Positions 1 through 9,854 are shown, counted from the stretch's first letter. The stretch is DNA of 47,483 bases from SAR116 cluster bacterium AG-313-A07 (GCA_003284265.1 QBVV01000015.1:1-47483), one strand, 5' to 3'. Notes: generated by a model not told the origin, from the letters alone. Program-made: numbers and translations.

Positions 1-21
1 ATGAAGAGTTAATGTTCTAGG

Positions 22-744
22 ATGTGGAAATTACTGAGGCACAATAAATCAATTCAAAAAACAGGAAGCTGGTTAATAGCATTTTTAATTAAATTATTAG
101 CCTATTCAATTCGTTGGGAAAAAAATATACCTTTTGCCACGAAAAAGTTATTAGATGACAATAAACCAATAATTTTAATTTTCTGGCATAACCGGATATT
201 GTCGATGACCGCAGGCTGGGGCAACTCCCAGAGCATAACTTTGCTGCGGTCATCACATAGAGACGGTTTATTGATTGGTCGTGCGATTGGCCATCTTGGA
301 TATAAGACGGTTGCTGGGTCATCCAATAAAGGTGGTTCTGACGGCCTTAGAAAACTTTTAAGAGAGCTTCGTAATGGTCACTCAATCGGAATTACTCCAG
401 ACGGACCTAGAGGGCCAAGGATGAGATTGGCTATGGGTACCATAACAGCGGCGCGGCTTAGTAATATTCCTATTATTCCCGTTGCCTGGAATACAGAAAA
501 AAGGGTATTGCTGAAAACATGGGACAGTATGATCCTAGCCCATCCTTTTACTAAAGGCGTTTTTATTTTCGGAAAACCAATCTTTATTTCAAAAACACTT
601 TCTAAAAAACAGGAAGAGTATTGGCGTGCCAAGGTAGAGGACGAGCTCAATGAAGTCAGTGAGGAGAGTGAATTATTTTTCAAACACAAACCAATCCAAC
701 CCGCCTCGCTGATACCTCCTGAGGAGAGCGAAGACGTTTCATGA
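22..744 (+). CDS. DUF374 lysophospholipid acyltransferase family protein
   Basis: Predicted membrane-associated acyltransferase of the DUF374 branch of the LPLAT superfamily, often found beside Kdo and lipid A genes; the exact acyl acceptor is unknown. The 240-residue length is normal. Family landmarks are visible: FWHNR near residue 54, SSHRDG (an HX4D-like motif) near residue 78, GSSNKGG near 100, and TPDGPRGPR near 125, which is the strongest signature. The stop overlaps the waaA start by four bases (ATGA), so it is translationally coupled to waaA and belongs to the same envelope operon. The first 21 bases contain a frame ending in TAA at 10-12, which may be the tail of an upstream gene. 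The Shine-Dalgarno sequence before ATG 22 is weak. Confidence 0.88.
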   Translation: MWKLLRHNKSIQKTGSWLIAFLIKLLAYSIRWEKNIPFATKKLLDDNKPIILIFWHNRILSMTAGWGNSQSITLLRSSHRDGLLIGRAIGHLGYKTVAGSSNKGGSDGLRKLLRELRNGHSIGITPDGPRGPRMRLAMGTITAARLSNIPIIPVAWNTEKRVLLKTWDSMILAHPFTKGVFIFGKPIFISKTLSKKQEEYWRAKVEDELNEVSEESELFFKHKPIQPASLIPPEESEDVS

Positions 745-2009
745 TCCGGTTTCTTTACAGAACTATAATGACGATCGGGACACCCGTAATAGAACTGATA
801 CTTCTAATTCGTGTATGGTCAGGAAAAGAAGACCCGACGCGAGTAAACGAAAGAAGGGGCAAAACTCAGGTTGCTCGACCTGCAGGAGAACTCATATGGC
901 TCCACGCATCGAGCGTAGGAGAGAGCCTAGCAGCCCTCGTATTAATCGAAAAACTGACGAAAATAAACTCGTCAATGACAATTCTTCTAACAACAGGCAC
1001 CCTAACCTCCGCTAGACTATTGACTACCCGTTTACCTAAACGTGTTATTCATCAGTTTGCACCTCTGGACCGGCCTGCATGGGTTCAAACCTTTCTCAAT
1101 CATTGGAGTCCAAATTTGGTTCTAATCATGGAATCAGAATTTTGGCCCACACAAATCCAACAAATAAAAAATCGTGATATTCCTATAATCATAGTTAATG
1201 CGAGACTTTCTAAACGCTCATACGCTAGATGGCAGTGGACCAGAAAAATGTCCCGTTCAATATTTGGAAATTTAGACCTCGTGATTGCTACAAATCCTGA
1301 GCAAGCGCAACGCTTCATAAAACTTGGGGCCCCTTGTGTCGAAGTTGGAGGAAACTTAAAACGATCTGCAGCCAAATTATCTTTAAACAAAAAATTGGTC
1401 GCAGAAATATCCAAACAAGTCGAGGGTCGAAAAATATGGCTGGCTGCAAGTACGCATGAAGGCGAAGATCTAACAGTAATTAGAACACAGAAGCTACTGC
1501 AGCATCAATTTCCAGATCTGTTAACCATAATTGTACCGAGACACCCAAAGCGAGGATCTAGCATTCAGCGACTTGGGGAAGCAAATGGCCTTTGTGTATC
1601 TCGAAGGACCTTAAATGAGGAGATAACTCTGGAGACCAACCTTTACGTTGCCGATACTTTGGGAGAAATGTCTATTTTTTTTGATATCGCTCCATTTGTT
1701 TTCGTCGCAGGGTCGTTAGTTCCCGTTGGAGGGCATAATCCCATAGAACCCGCTCATTTTAATTGTTCCATTTTTTTTGGTCCCCTAATGGCAAAGAACC
1801 AAGAAATAGCAGATGAGATGATACGTTCGAAAGCTGCTCTTCAAATGAATGCAAATGGAAGTCTCGCTAAATTGTTAGAAGACCTTTTTAATGATAATGA
1901 ACTGGCAACTACGCTATCTAATAATGCCAAAGAATATGCGGAAAGTGGTAACGCTATATTAGACAGCGTCTTTGGTTCAATCACTCCTTTTCTCAAGAGC
2001 TTAAAATAA
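741..2009 (+). CDS. waaA: 3-deoxy-D-manno-octulosonic acid transferase (Kdo transferase)
   Basis: GT30 enzyme that transfers Kdo from CMP-Kdo to the lipid A precursor at the cytoplasmic face of the inner membrane. The 422-residue length is typical. A short N-terminal hydrophobic anchor is followed by WLHASSVGES, whose Glu61 matches the conserved catalytic base of the family. Further landmarks are TTGTLTSA near residue 93, PLDRP near 112, MESEFWP near 131 and NARLSKRS near 153. The C-terminal GT-B half carries SLVPVGGHNPIEPA at about 326-339. It is coupled to the upstream acyltransferase by an ATGA overlap and sits 11 bases before lpxK. How many Kdo units it adds cannot be read from the sequence. 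Confidence 0.96.
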   Translation: MIRFLYRTIMTIGTPVIELILLIRVWSGKEDPTRVNERRGKTQVARPAGELIWLHASSVGESLAALVLIEKLTKINSSMTILLTTGTLTSARLLTTRLPKRVIHQFAPLDRPAWVQTFLNHWSPNLVLIMESEFWPTQIQQIKNRDIPIIIVNARLSKRSYARWQWTRKMSRSIFGNLDLVIATNPEQAQRFIKLGAPCVEVGGNLKRSAAKLSLNKKLVAEISKQVEGRKIWLAASTHEGEDLTVIRTQKLLQHQFPDLLTIIVPRHPKRGSSIQRLGEANGLCVSRRTLNEEITLETNLYVADTLGEMSIFFDIAPFVFVAGSLVPVGGHNPIEPAHFNCSIFFGPLMAKNQEIADEMIRSKAALQMNANGSLAKLLEDLFNDNELATTLSNNAKEYAESGNAILDSVFGSITPFLKSLK

Positions 2010-2020
2010 GGAGTATAGAA

Positions 2021-2983
2021 ATGAAGACCCCCAGTTTCTGGCATGCTGATGGTTTCATCCCAAAACTCCTCGAACCGCTTGCACAGTTATATAAGTGTCT
2101 TAGCTTTTTGGAACGATCTCTCAGATCTAAAACAAAAATCGATATACCAGTCCTATGTATAGGAAATCTCGTAAGTGGTGGTGCCGGTAAAACACCGATT
2201 GCGTTATCGATAGGACAAAAATTAAACGTTAAACATAATATCAGTTTTCTCACACGTGGCTATGGAGGTATTGAGGCAGGCCCAATTGAAGTCAATCCCG
2301 ATGAACACAGTAGCTACGAAGTGGGTGATGAAGCGCTAATTTTATCTGAAGTAGGACCTACCTGGGTCTCCAGAAATAGAACAGCAGGCGCTATCGCAGC
2401 TAAAAATGCGGGTTTCGAAATAGTTATTATGGACGATGGTTTTCAACATACAAGTTTGGTTAAAACTCTGTCTTTCGTAATAATCGATGGTCCCTATGGC
2501 TTTGGAAATGGTCGTCTGATACCTGCGGGGCCTCTGCGGGAACCGATATATTCAGGATTAAAAAGAGCTGATGTTATTGTATTAGTAGGTGAAGTCAATC
2601 CATCAATAATAGAACTAATACCAAATGATAAACCATTATTACGGGCGTCACTTGTCCCTGCCGAAATGGGCATACAATTGTCGAACAACAACGTGATCGG
2701 ATTTGCAGGTATCGGTAGACCAACCAAATTCCTTGAAACACTTGAAAAAATGGGCCTAAATATCATAGACTTTGTAGCTTTCCCTGATCATTATCGCTTT
2801 AGAGAAAGTGAAATTCGTGAGCTCTACGAAAAAGCCACCAAGGTTGATGCCATTTTAGTGACAACATTCAAAGATATGAAAAGAGTGCCCAAAAATGTGG
2901 CTCATCTATGCCAACCCATAGGAATAACCGTTGTATGGGAAGATGATAGTGAAATTCAGCAACTCTTAGATTCAGTTATTTGA
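2021..2983 (+). CDS. lpxK: tetraacyldisaccharide 4'-kinase
   Basis: Phosphorylates the 4' position of the tetraacyldisaccharide 1-phosphate to make lipid IVA, at the inner membrane with ATP. The 320-residue length fits. The LpxK P-loop is GNLVSGGAGKTP at about residues 47-58, and the family hallmark MDDGFQH lies near residue 137, followed by the IDGPYGFGNGRLIPAGPLREP stretch. The ATG has a clear ribosome binding site (AAGGAG ending nine bases before it), directly after the waaA stop. In the standard Raetz pathway LpxK acts before WaaA; both are in the same operon here. Confidence 0.96.
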   Translation: MKTPSFWHADGFIPKLLEPLAQLYKCLSFLERSLRSKTKIDIPVLCIGNLVSGGAGKTPIALSIGQKLNVKHNISFLTRGYGGIEAGPIEVNPDEHSSYEVGDEALILSEVGPTWVSRNRTAGAIAAKNAGFEIVIMDDGFQHTSLVKTLSFVIIDGPYGFGNGRLIPAGPLREPIYSGLKRADVIVLVGEVNPSIIELIPNDKPLLRASLVPAEMGIQLSNNNVIGFAGIGRPTKFLETLEKMGLNIIDFVAFPDHYRFRESEIRELYEKATKVDAILVTTFKDMKRVPKNVAHLCQPIGITVVWEDDSEIQQLLDSVI

Positions 2984-2985
2984 AA

Positions 2986-3903
2986 ATGATCAATAGGGGT
3001 AAATCTCAGTATTCAAATAAGAGATGGTTCAAGAGGTTTTTCACTTGGCCACTCGAAGGGATCCTCGCTTGGGTTGTTGTTAATACACTCAAATTATTAC
3101 CAATCGACATTGCATCAGGGCTAATGGGCATTATAGCACGGACTTTAGGGCCTCATCTGTCAGTTAGTAATCGGGCTCGAATTAACATAAGCAATTGTTT
3201 CCCGGACTGGACAGAAAGCAAGATTAAAATTGTTTTAAGAGATATGTGGGAAAACTGTGGTCGTATTATCGGCGAATATCCCCATATCCAAAATCTCGAT
3301 GTCAGCGGTAAGGATAAACGTGTAGAAGTCATTGGCGTTGAACATATCCAATCGATGCGGGACGATGGACTTCCTGGCATTGTTTTCTCTGCGCATCTCG
3401 GAAACTGGGAATTACTTCCAATGTTAGCTGAGCCAAATGGACTTAGTATGAATTTTGTCTACCGCGCACTCAATTCTCCACTAGCAGAAAAAGTTTTAAG
3501 AAAAGCCCACGGTAGGCTTAGTCCATACCTAATCCCGAAGAGCCGTGAAGGAGCTATTAAAATGGCTCGCGTGCTAAAGGATGGCGGTCACTTAGCAATT
3601 ATGATCGATCAAAAATTGAATGAAGGTCTAGCTATACCTTTCTTTGGACGCCCAGCTAAAACAACAACAGCTCTTGCGGCATTTGCACTCAGACACAGAT
3701 GTCCGATAATACCAGCACGAGTAGAACGTATTGCTGGTGCCACCTTTCGAGTTGTATTTTACCCTCCTATTCAACTCCCCAACTCTGGAGATACGGTGAG
3801 GGACACTGAATTGATAATGCTGAACGCCAATCAAATCATTGAAGATTGGATAAGGGATACGCCCAGTCAATGGCTATGGTTACATAGACGGTGGGGAAAA
3901 TAA
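2986..3903 (+). CDS. lpxL: LpxL/HtrB-type lipid A acyltransferase
   Basis: Secondary acyltransferase that adds an acyl chain to (Kdo)2-lipid IVA or to a related acceptor. About 305 residues. An N-terminal hydrophobic helix precedes the catalytic HX4E motif HLGNWE, which is followed by FVYRALNSP and later MIDQK and PFFGRPA, all typical of LpxL/LpxM. I chose ATG 2986, just downstream of the lpxK stop. A TTG two codons earlier (2980) would overlap that stop by four bases and is possible; neither has a convincing Shine-Dalgarno sequence. Last gene of the rightward lipid A operon. Whether it behaves as LpxL, LpxM or the long-chain acyltransferase LpxXL cannot be told from motifs. Confidence 0.9.
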   Translation: MINRGKSQYSNKRWFKRFFTWPLEGILAWVVVNTLKLLPIDIASGLMGIIARTLGPHLSVSNRARINISNCFPDWTESKIKIVLRDMWENCGRIIGEYPHIQNLDVSGKDKRVEVIGVEHIQSMRDDGLPGIVFSAHLGNWELLPMLAEPNGLSMNFVYRALNSPLAEKVLRKAHGRLSPYLIPKSREGAIKMARVLKDGGHLAIMIDQKLNEGLAIPFFGRPAKTTTALAAFALRHRCPIIPARVERIAGATFRVVFYPPIQLPNSGDTVRDTELIMLNANQIIEDWIRDTPSQWLWLHRRWGK

Positions 3904-3924
3904 TACTATTTCCTTATAGGATGA

Positions 3925-4722
3925 CTATTCAACTAATAGGCTAGGATCGATGCGTTTCTCAAACCAGTTAATCCTCCAATCAAGATGTGGGCCTGTCGAT
4001 CTTCCCGTAGAACCAATTGTTCCAATTGGCTGGGATTGAGATACTACATCACCCACCACAACAAATAACTTGTCCAAATGAAGAAAAGCTGAAGTCAGCC
4101 CATGGCCGTGATCTATAATTATCGTGCCTCCAGAATAGTATAAATCAGGCTCTGCCAACGCAACAACGCCACCTGTCGGGGCTACCACCAAGCTTCCTCT
4201 TGGCGCTGCTATATCAATTCCGTAATGAGGTTGTTTGGGCCTACCATTTAATATCCTCTGCGAACCATAAACACCAGAAATCCGGCCTTTAGCTGGCCAT
4301 ACAAATCCTGATTTCCAGAACGAAAAGTTGCTGTCGCGCATTCTAACTTTGTTGATTTTCTTATTTTCAATAATTATTCGCTCCAGAACTTTTTTCGGCG
4401 GACTAATCATATTATTGGGTAACCCATTTATACGCTGCACTCTATACTTTCTCGGCTGTACTTTAATAGTACGTGTCTCAGATGATCCATTCGGCATATC
4501 AATCATTAATTGTAATCGTTTTTTGGTATCGCGAGAAAACCCAAAGACAAACGACCCACTGGACGAGATCCGCAACTTACGTTTCTCTAATTTTAGTATG
4601 TTTCCGGGCTTAGTCTTGCCATAAACTAAACCACCCTGTGTGAAATTACCCTTTAGAGTAGTTTCTGCAGCTAATGGTGAAATAAAAAGAAGACTAATAA
4701 AAATAACGAATATCTGCATCAA
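3925..4722 (-). CDS. M23 family (LytM/peptidoglycan endopeptidase-like) exported protein
   Basis: Predicted exported peptidoglycan peptidase or a divergent activator of amidases. The 265-residue protein begins with a cleavable-looking signal peptide (residues 1-19, ending in LAAE), then a beta-rich N-terminal region, then the M23 domain from about 140. The first zinc motif HxxxD is present as HYGID (His166, Asp170). The usual HxH near the end reads PHLD, so His246 is kept but the second His is Asp248. This change occurs in a recognisable subset of proteobacterial M23 proteins. The start overlaps the xseA stop by four bases, so the two genes are co-transcribed leftward. Confidence 0.88.
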   Translation of the reverse strand: MMQIFVIFISLLFISPLAAETTLKGNFTQGGLVYGKTKPGNILKLEKRKLRISSSGSFVFGFSRDTKKRLQLMIDMPNGSSETRTIKVQPRKYRVQRINGLPNNMISPPKKVLERIIIENKKINKVRMRDSNFSFWKSGFVWPAKGRISGVYGSQRILNGRPKQPHYGIDIAAPRGSLVVAPTGGVVALAEPDLYYSGGTIIIDHGHGLTSAFLHLDKLFVVVGDVVSQSQPIGTIGSTGRSTGPHLDWRINWFEKRIDPSLLVE

Positions 4723-6266
4723 AAAAGAGACTCTTGCTGAGTGCCTGACTGTTGCTTTCGTTGTCGCTTTTCTGCTACTTCCTTAATAATGCGGGCATTA
4801 GATGAACCGTCTTGAAAAGATAATTTAATTAACTGATCGTTGTGCAAGTGACTGGATTCAAAAACTGGAATGTCGTTCTCATCCCGAACTAATACGAATC
4901 CTCTATCAAGAGTTCTTTGAAATGAACTTGCTTCTAATAAACGATCTATATTGGTAAGCTGTACAGTAAAGTTTTCGAGTAGACTCACTAAGGCTTTTTC
5001 TTTGCGGTCGACCAGACGGTCTAGGTCCGAGTGATATTTTTCAAGCTTTTGGCTGATATACTTAACATGAAACTTATTCGAAATATTGTCATATTCAGTT
5101 TTAATTATTTCAAATTTGCGATGACTAAAATTTTGTAATCTCTCTTTTTGTATGTTTAGATGACTAATTTTTTTCTCTATTTGTAATTCAGGGGCAGGTA
5201 GTCTGCTGGCTACCTGATCAACTAAGTGTTCTTTACCCTCCAGAAATATTTTAATCTGAGGGAAAAGACGGCGCTCAGAATAATCAAATCTCTGCGCCCT
5301 TTCCTCGATAATTCGATCTGGATCGCCAAGCCCCCGCGAAAAACCTTCTAGTTTTAATTTAAAATCGTTCAATGATCTGTTGATAGAGCTTAATAGACGT
5401 CTTTCATTTTCGATCACCCTAGACAAAAAATCCGATCTAACAGGGACCGCTAATTCTGCTGCCGCAGTGGGGGTAGGCGCTCTGACGTCCGCTACAAAAT
5501 CAATTAACGTCGTATCCGTCTCATGTCCTATGGCTGATATTAGAGGTATAGTACTATTGAAAACTGCACGCACAACATTCTCTTCATTGAATGGCCAGAG
5601 GTCCTCCAAGCTCCCCCCTCCACGTGCCACAATTAAAACATCTGGCCCCAACGATGGATCTATTTCCTTTAATTTTTCAAAACCTTCTATCCCGCTAGCA
5701 ATCTGCTCCGCAGCTTTATTTCCTTGAACCAGAACAGGCCAAATAATCACACGCAACGGAAACCTATCTTCGATTCGGTGAATGATATCTCTTATTACGG
5801 ATCCTGTAGGCGAAGTTACTACACCTATTATTTTTGGAAATTTTGGAAGTGATTGTTTCTTGTCTCGGTCAAACAAACCCTCATCAGCCAGTTTTTTCCG
5901 CCGCTCTTCCAAGAGCTTTAATAAGGCACCCTCGCCAGCTAATTCTATTTTCTCAATTACCATCTGATACTTCGACTGCATAGGGTAAGTGGTAATTTTA
6001 CCTGTGCAGATTACGTCCATACCCTCTTCCGGTTGAACAGTTAGACGCTGCGCATTACCTCTCCAGCAAACACCGTCTATGACAGACCTATCGTCTTTAA
6101 GCGTAAGATAAAGATGTCCTGATGCCGCTTTCTTTGGACGGGAGATTTCGCCACGCACCCTCACACGACCAAACGCAGTCTCAACAGTGAATTTAACTTG
6201 ATTTGACAACTCACTAACAGATATCTCTGGTAAGTTATCGTTAAGTTGATCTAGTTTATCCTCCAT
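4719..6266 (-). CDS. xseA: exodeoxyribonuclease VII large subunit
   Basis: Large subunit of exonuclease VII, which degrades single-stranded DNA together with XseB. 515 residues. The N-terminal OB-fold (about residues 13-115) includes VRVRGEISRPKKAASGHLYL. The catalytic region includes IGVVTSPTGSVIRDI, LIVARGGGSLEDLWPFNEE and SAIGHETDTTLIDFVADVRAPTPTAAAE in the order expected. A long coiled-coil region follows, and the C-terminal RGFVLVRDE segment is also typical. It is divergent from purD across 52 bases and coupled to the downstream M23 gene. The xseB gene is not in the window. Confidence 0.96.
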   Translation of the reverse strand: MEDKLDQLNDNLPEISVSELSNQVKFTVETAFGRVRVRGEISRPKKAASGHLYLTLKDDRSVIDGVCWRGNAQRLTVQPEEGMDVICTGKITTYPMQSKYQMVIEKIELAGEGALLKLLEERRKKLADEGLFDRDKKQSLPKFPKIIGVVTSPTGSVIRDIIHRIEDRFPLRVIIWPVLVQGNKAAEQIASGIEGFEKLKEIDPSLGPDVLIVARGGGSLEDLWPFNEENVVRAVFNSTIPLISAIGHETDTTLIDFVADVRAPTPTAAAELAVPVRSDFLSRVIENERRLLSSINRSLNDFKLKLEGFSRGLGDPDRIIEERAQRFDYSERRLFPQIKIFLEGKEHLVDQVASRLPAPELQIEKKISHLNIQKERLQNFSHRKFEIIKTEYDNISNKFHVKYISQKLEKYHSDLDRLVDRKEKALVSLLENFTVQLTNIDRLLEASSFQRTLDRGFVLVRDENDIPVFESSHLHNDQLIKLSFQDGSSNARIIKEVAEKRQRKQQSGTQQESLF

Positions 6267-6318
6267 GACAACAATGTAATCTAGAAAACATCAATTCGAA
6301 AGAACTTGGAGTAAAAAA

Positions 6319-7593
6319 ATGAAAATTCTCGTAGTTGGATCAGGTGCGAGAGAGCACGCGCTTTGCTGGGCTATCTCTGCCTCGCCACTTTGTGATACAT
6401 TATACTGCGCTCCAGGAAATGCTGGCATCGAGGAAGATGCTATCTGCGTACCCTTAAATGTTGATAACATTCAAGAAATCACCCAGTTCTCTGTCAACCA
6501 ATCGATTGACCTTGTAGTGGTTGGTCCCGAAGGGCCACTTGTTAACGGTTTAGTTGATAATTTGAGTTCAGCTGGGATAAAGGCTTTTGGACCCTCAGCT
6601 GCAGCCGCCCAATTGGAAGGGTCTAAAAGTTTTACAAAAGAATTCTGCACACGTCACAATATCCCTACGGCAGCCTACGCTAGATTTACTTCCTGCGATG
6701 AAGCCATTTCGTATATTCGACATCAAGGGGCTCCAATAGTAATCAAAGCTGACGGATTAGCCGCGGGCAAGGGTGTAACTGTTGCACATACTGAAGCCGA
6801 GGCCGAAAAGGCTGTTATCGCCGCTCTTAGAGATCAAGCCTTTGGGGTGGCCGGAAATGAAGTGGTAATTGAAGAATTTCTGATTGGAGAGGAGGCCAGC
6901 TTTCATGTATTAGTTGATGGAAAAACTGCAGTGCCACTTGCCACAGCTCAAGATCATAAAGCCGTTGGTGAGGGCGATATAGGACCAAATACAGGTGGAA
7001 TGGGGACATACTCGCCCGCTCCAGTCATTGACCAGAGATTGGCTCAAACGATTATGGAACAATTTATCCAGCCAACCATCAAAGGCATGGCAGAGGAGGG
7101 GAATCCATATAAAGGCGTTTTGTATGCCGGTTTAATGATTACACCAAACGGGCCAAAATTAATTGAATATAACGCACGTTTTGGAGATCCCGAAACTCAG
7201 GTTCTTATTCTAAGGCTTAAAAGTGATTTACTGCCCGCCTTGATGGCTTGTGTAGATGGTCAGCTTTCTAGTTTCGACCTGAGGTGGGATAGCGCGTCGG
7301 CAGTTTGTGTCGTAATGGCGGCAAAAGGATATCCTGATAACTACAGCAAGGGGTCAGTAATTAATGGTATTGATACATTAAAAGACGATGACAATATAAA
7401 AATATTCCATGCAGGAACAACCCGTTCAAGTGAAGGCCAAATTTTAGCGGATGGAGGACGCGTTTTGGGTGTCACAGCACTCGGAGCAGACATATCATTA
7501 GCACAACGCAATGCATATCTAGCCGTCGATAAAGTGCATTGGCCTGAGGGCTTTTTCCGCCGGGATATTGGTTGGCGGGCTATAAAGAAATGA
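6319..7593 (+). CDS. purD: phosphoribosylamine--glycine ligase (GAR synthetase)
   Basis: ATP-grasp ligase of de novo purine synthesis that joins glycine to phosphoribosylamine. The 424-residue length is standard. The N-terminal signature [15 protein letters not shown], the ATP-grasp region ([11 protein letters not shown] near residue 150), the [10 protein letters not shown] loop and [12 protein letters not shown] (metal and nucleotide ligands near residue 282) are all intact. The ATG is preceded by TTGGAG at good spacing. It is divergent from xseA and converges on the DUF3429 gene, with the stops one base apart. Confidence 0.97.
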   Translation: MKILVVGSGAREHALCWAISASPLCDTLYCAPGNAGIEEDAICVPLNVDNIQEITQFSVNQSIDLVVVGPEGPLVNGLVDNLSSAGIKAFGPSAAAAQLEGSKSFTKEFCTRHNIPTAAYARFTSCDEAISYIRHQGAPIVIKADGLAAGKGVTVAHTEAEAEKAVIAALRDQAFGVAGNEVVIEEFLIGEEASFHVLVDGKTAVPLATAQDHKAVGEGDIGPNTGGMGTYSPAPVIDQRLAQTIMEQFIQPTIKGMAEEGNPYKGVLYAGLMITPNGPKLIEYNARFGDPETQVLILRLKSDLLPALMACVDGQLSSFDLRWDSASAVCVVMAAKGYPDNYSKGSVINGIDTLKDDDNIKIFHAGTTRSSEGQILADGGRVLGVTALGADISLAQRNAYLAVDKVHWPEGFFRRDIGWRAIKK

Positions 7594-7594
7594 A

Positions 7595-8059
7595 CTATGC
7601 AATCATACTTTGAAGCAGCGCGGAGCTCAATGTAATTACCACAACTAACGTTAAGCTCTTTCTAAGTTTAAGATACCAAAATGGAATCTCTTTCCTTTTC
7701 CCTGACCAAAGATCGAAAATAAATGCAGAAACAAACCCTAGTATGAGTACTAAAAGCGCAGCCGATAAAACCATCTGAGTGGCTATCCATGCTATAACAG
7801 CAGGTATTATGCTCCAACCAAACATGATCCACATTTGTTTTTCAGACTTAGATTTGTTATTGAAATTACACAATGCAAGTCCCCAATAAACAGCACCAAC
7901 AAAGCTCAAGATGACCGCAGCATAATGAACCAGTATATCAAACACTAACAATCTATACGGGTCCGGAAATATCCAAGCAGAAAGAGCCAAAATTAAAAAA
8001 GGAGCCAAACCACTAAAGCCAAATATTTTTGCAGGTAACGGTGCAGAACTACTAAGCAT
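7595..8059 (-). CDS. DUF3429 family integral membrane protein
   Basis: Function unknown. The 154-residue protein has about five predicted transmembrane segments and the pattern seen in DUF3429 proteins: a Gly-rich first helix with GLAPFL, then HYAAVILSFVGAVYWG, then an MFGWSIIPAVIAW helix. No catalytic motif is visible. It is a single leftward gene whose 3' end abuts purD and whose 5' end faces the SDR gene across 122 bases. The family assignment is from remembered pattern only. Confidence 0.8.
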   Translation of the reverse strand: MLSSSAPLPAKIFGFSGLAPFLILALSAWIFPDPYRLLVFDILVHYAAVILSFVGAVYWGLALCNFNNKSKSEKQMWIMFGWSIIPAVIAWIATQMVLSAALLVLILGFVSAFIFDLWSGKRKEIPFWYLKLRKSLTLVVVITLSSALLQSMIA

Positions 8060-8181
8060 TTAAGTCCTCAGTAAAATCAGTTACATTTTTTAAAATCATT
8101 TTTAAACTTTTTAGACTTCTATTAGAACTTTAAAAGGAATCCAATGAAACTGTATAAAAAAATTTTGAATGGAGGTTTTCA

Positions 8182-8943
8182 ATGAAAATTGAGGGACAAG
8201 CTGCGTTAATTACCGGTGGAGGAGGCGGCTTGGGAGCCGGAACAGCGCGGGCTTTAGCGTCCGCAGGAGCGAAAGTTGCTTTATTGGATAGTAATATAGG
8301 AAATGCTATCTCTATCGCACAAGAAATTGGTGGTATCGCCATAGAATGTGATGTTTCCGACGAAGCTTCCGGTGTAAATGCAATAGAAACAGCGCGATCA
8401 AAACACGGCCCCGCACGTATACTTGTAAATTGCGCTGGCATCGCCCCTGCAGAAAAGATTGTTGGCAAAAATGGCGCGATGCCCCTGGATAATTTTCGTC
8501 ATGTTATCGAAGTAAACTTAATCGGGACGTTTAATTTAATAAGGTTAGCAGCCGCCGATATCATGGAACTTCCCACTTTAGAGGATAATGAGCGAGGTGT
8601 CATAATTTCAACTGCTTCGGTAGCTGCTTTTGAAGGGCAACTTGGTCAAGCAGCATATGGTGCATCTAAAGGAGGTGTTCACTCATTGACAATCATATGC
8701 GCTCGCGAATTTGCTCGATATGGGATTAGGGTTAATACAATAGCACCTGGTCTATTCGCAACGCCAATGCTACTCGGCATGCCACAAGATGTTCAGGACA
8801 GCTTAGCCGCGACTATCCCGTTTCCATCACGTTTTGGAACCCCAGCAGAATATGCAAAATTGGCAATGAGCATTATCGACAACGTCATGATAAATGGCGA
8901 AACCATACGATTAGACGGTGGAATTCGTTTGCAACCTCGATAG
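8182..8943 (+). CDS. HSD10-like short-chain dehydrogenase (3-hydroxyacyl-CoA dehydrogenase type 2 family)
   Basis: NAD-dependent SDR resembling the HSD17B10 / 3-hydroxy-2-methylbutyryl-CoA dehydrogenase group, probably acting in fatty acid or branched-chain amino acid catabolism. The 253-residue protein has the cofactor loop TGGGGGLGAG at about residues 11-20, the acidic residue Asp36 expected for NAD preference, NCAGIAPAEKIVGKNG around 83-98, and an intact catalytic triad Ser146, Tyr159 and Lys163. The C-terminal GETIRLDGGIRLQPR is characteristic of this subgroup. The start has a strong Shine-Dalgarno sequence (GGAGG seven bases before ATG). No acyl-CoA dehydrogenase or thiolase lies next to it, so the substrate is inferred from the family only. 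Confidence 0.9.
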   Translation: MKIEGQAALITGGGGGLGAGTARALASAGAKVALLDSNIGNAISIAQEIGGIAIECDVSDEASGVNAIETARSKHGPARILVNCAGIAPAEKIVGKNGAMPLDNFRHVIEVNLIGTFNLIRLAAADIMELPTLEDNERGVIISTASVAAFEGQLGQAAYGASKGGVHSLTIICAREFARYGIRVNTIAPGLFATPMLLGMPQDVQDSLAATIPFPSRFGTPAEYAKLAMSIIDNVMINGETIRLDGGIRLQPR

Positions 8944-9083
8944 CAAGAAGCAAGCGGTATTATATCAAAGAATACTAAAATGAAGGGACTCGGGTGCACT
9001 TTAATACATTCTTTAGATTTGTACGATCGCTTTACCCACCTGCGCTAAAAGAAACCATGGAAGTAGTTTTATAAAAATACTAT

Positions 9084-9842
9084 TTATTTGAATGCCAAAT
9101 TATTTTTTCCAGACCGGTCAATGCCACGCATGTGAAAAATCTTACGTTCAGAATGATCTGGCACATGCATATTTTTATATTGCTCTCTCGCAAGTTGATG
9201 ATCAAATATACTGGTCATCGGCATAAAACGCATAGTCATCCCTCTCCTAGACTTACTCGATGTGTTAGGCTCGGAACCATGTGCGAGAAATACGTCATGA
9301 AGTGATATTTGTCCTCTTTCCAAAACGAGGTCTACGGCCTTACTTTCATCAAACTCTGTAGTTAGTAATTCCTGGTTTAGCGTCAGATCGGTACTAGGGT
9401 TTGTTTTATGTTCAAATAGCCTTTTCTCTTTATGTGAGCCTTTAATAATTCTGAGGCAACCATTTTCCCTAGTAGCATCATCCACAGCCACCCAGACTGT
9501 GCAAGTTGCGAGTGGTCGGATTGGCCAATATTCGCCGTCCTGATGCCATGGAGTTGCTTTCCCGTTACCTGCAGGTTTGGCAAAAAAACTTGAATTCCAA
9601 AGCGCGATATCTGGCCCGATTAATTGTTCTACCATATCAAGAATTTCTTTATTACGGCAAAAGTCAGCAAAGCCTTCATCATATTGTAAAATGGCCGGAC
9701 AGTAATCTCTGAACTCTGGATGAGAGACTAATAGCTCATTGTGGCGGTCCTGTATGGATATTATAGTTTCTTCAGGGATCCTATAATCTGGTATTACGTA
9801 ACCATCTTCAAAGTATTGTTCGATTTGGGTCTCGCTAAGCAT
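9084..9842 (-). CDS. phytanoyl-CoA dioxygenase (PhyH) family protein, nonulosonate locus
   Basis: Predicted Fe(II)/2-oxoglutarate-dependent oxygenase of 252 residues. The iron-binding facial triad is visible: HQD (His100, Asp102) and the distal His188 in AHGSEPN, followed by an Arg pair near 199-200 suited to binding 2-oxoglutarate. NGCLRIIKGSHK near residue 127 is also typical of PhyH proteins. It lies 12 bases downstream of the pseudaminic-associated methylase in the same direction, so it is probably the last gene of the leftward nonulosonate arm and could hydroxylate a sugar or its precursor. This placement is the only evidence for a sugar substrate; PhyH enzymes act on very diverse molecules. 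A paralogue lies at 44245-45087. Confidence 0.88.
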   Translation of the reverse strand: MLSETQIEQYFEDGYVIPDYRIPEETIISIQDRHNELLVSHPEFRDYCPAILQYDEGFADFCRNKEILDMVEQLIGPDIALWNSSFFAKPAGNGKATPWHQDGEYWPIRPLATCTVWVAVDDATRENGCLRIIKGSHKEKRLFEHKTNPSTDLTLNQELLTTEFDESKAVDLVLERGQISLHDVFLAHGSEPNTSSKSRRGMTMRFMPMTSIFDHQLAREQYKNMHVPDHSERKIFHMRGIDRSGKNNLAFK

Positions 9843-9854
9843 AGTCAGCCTCCG

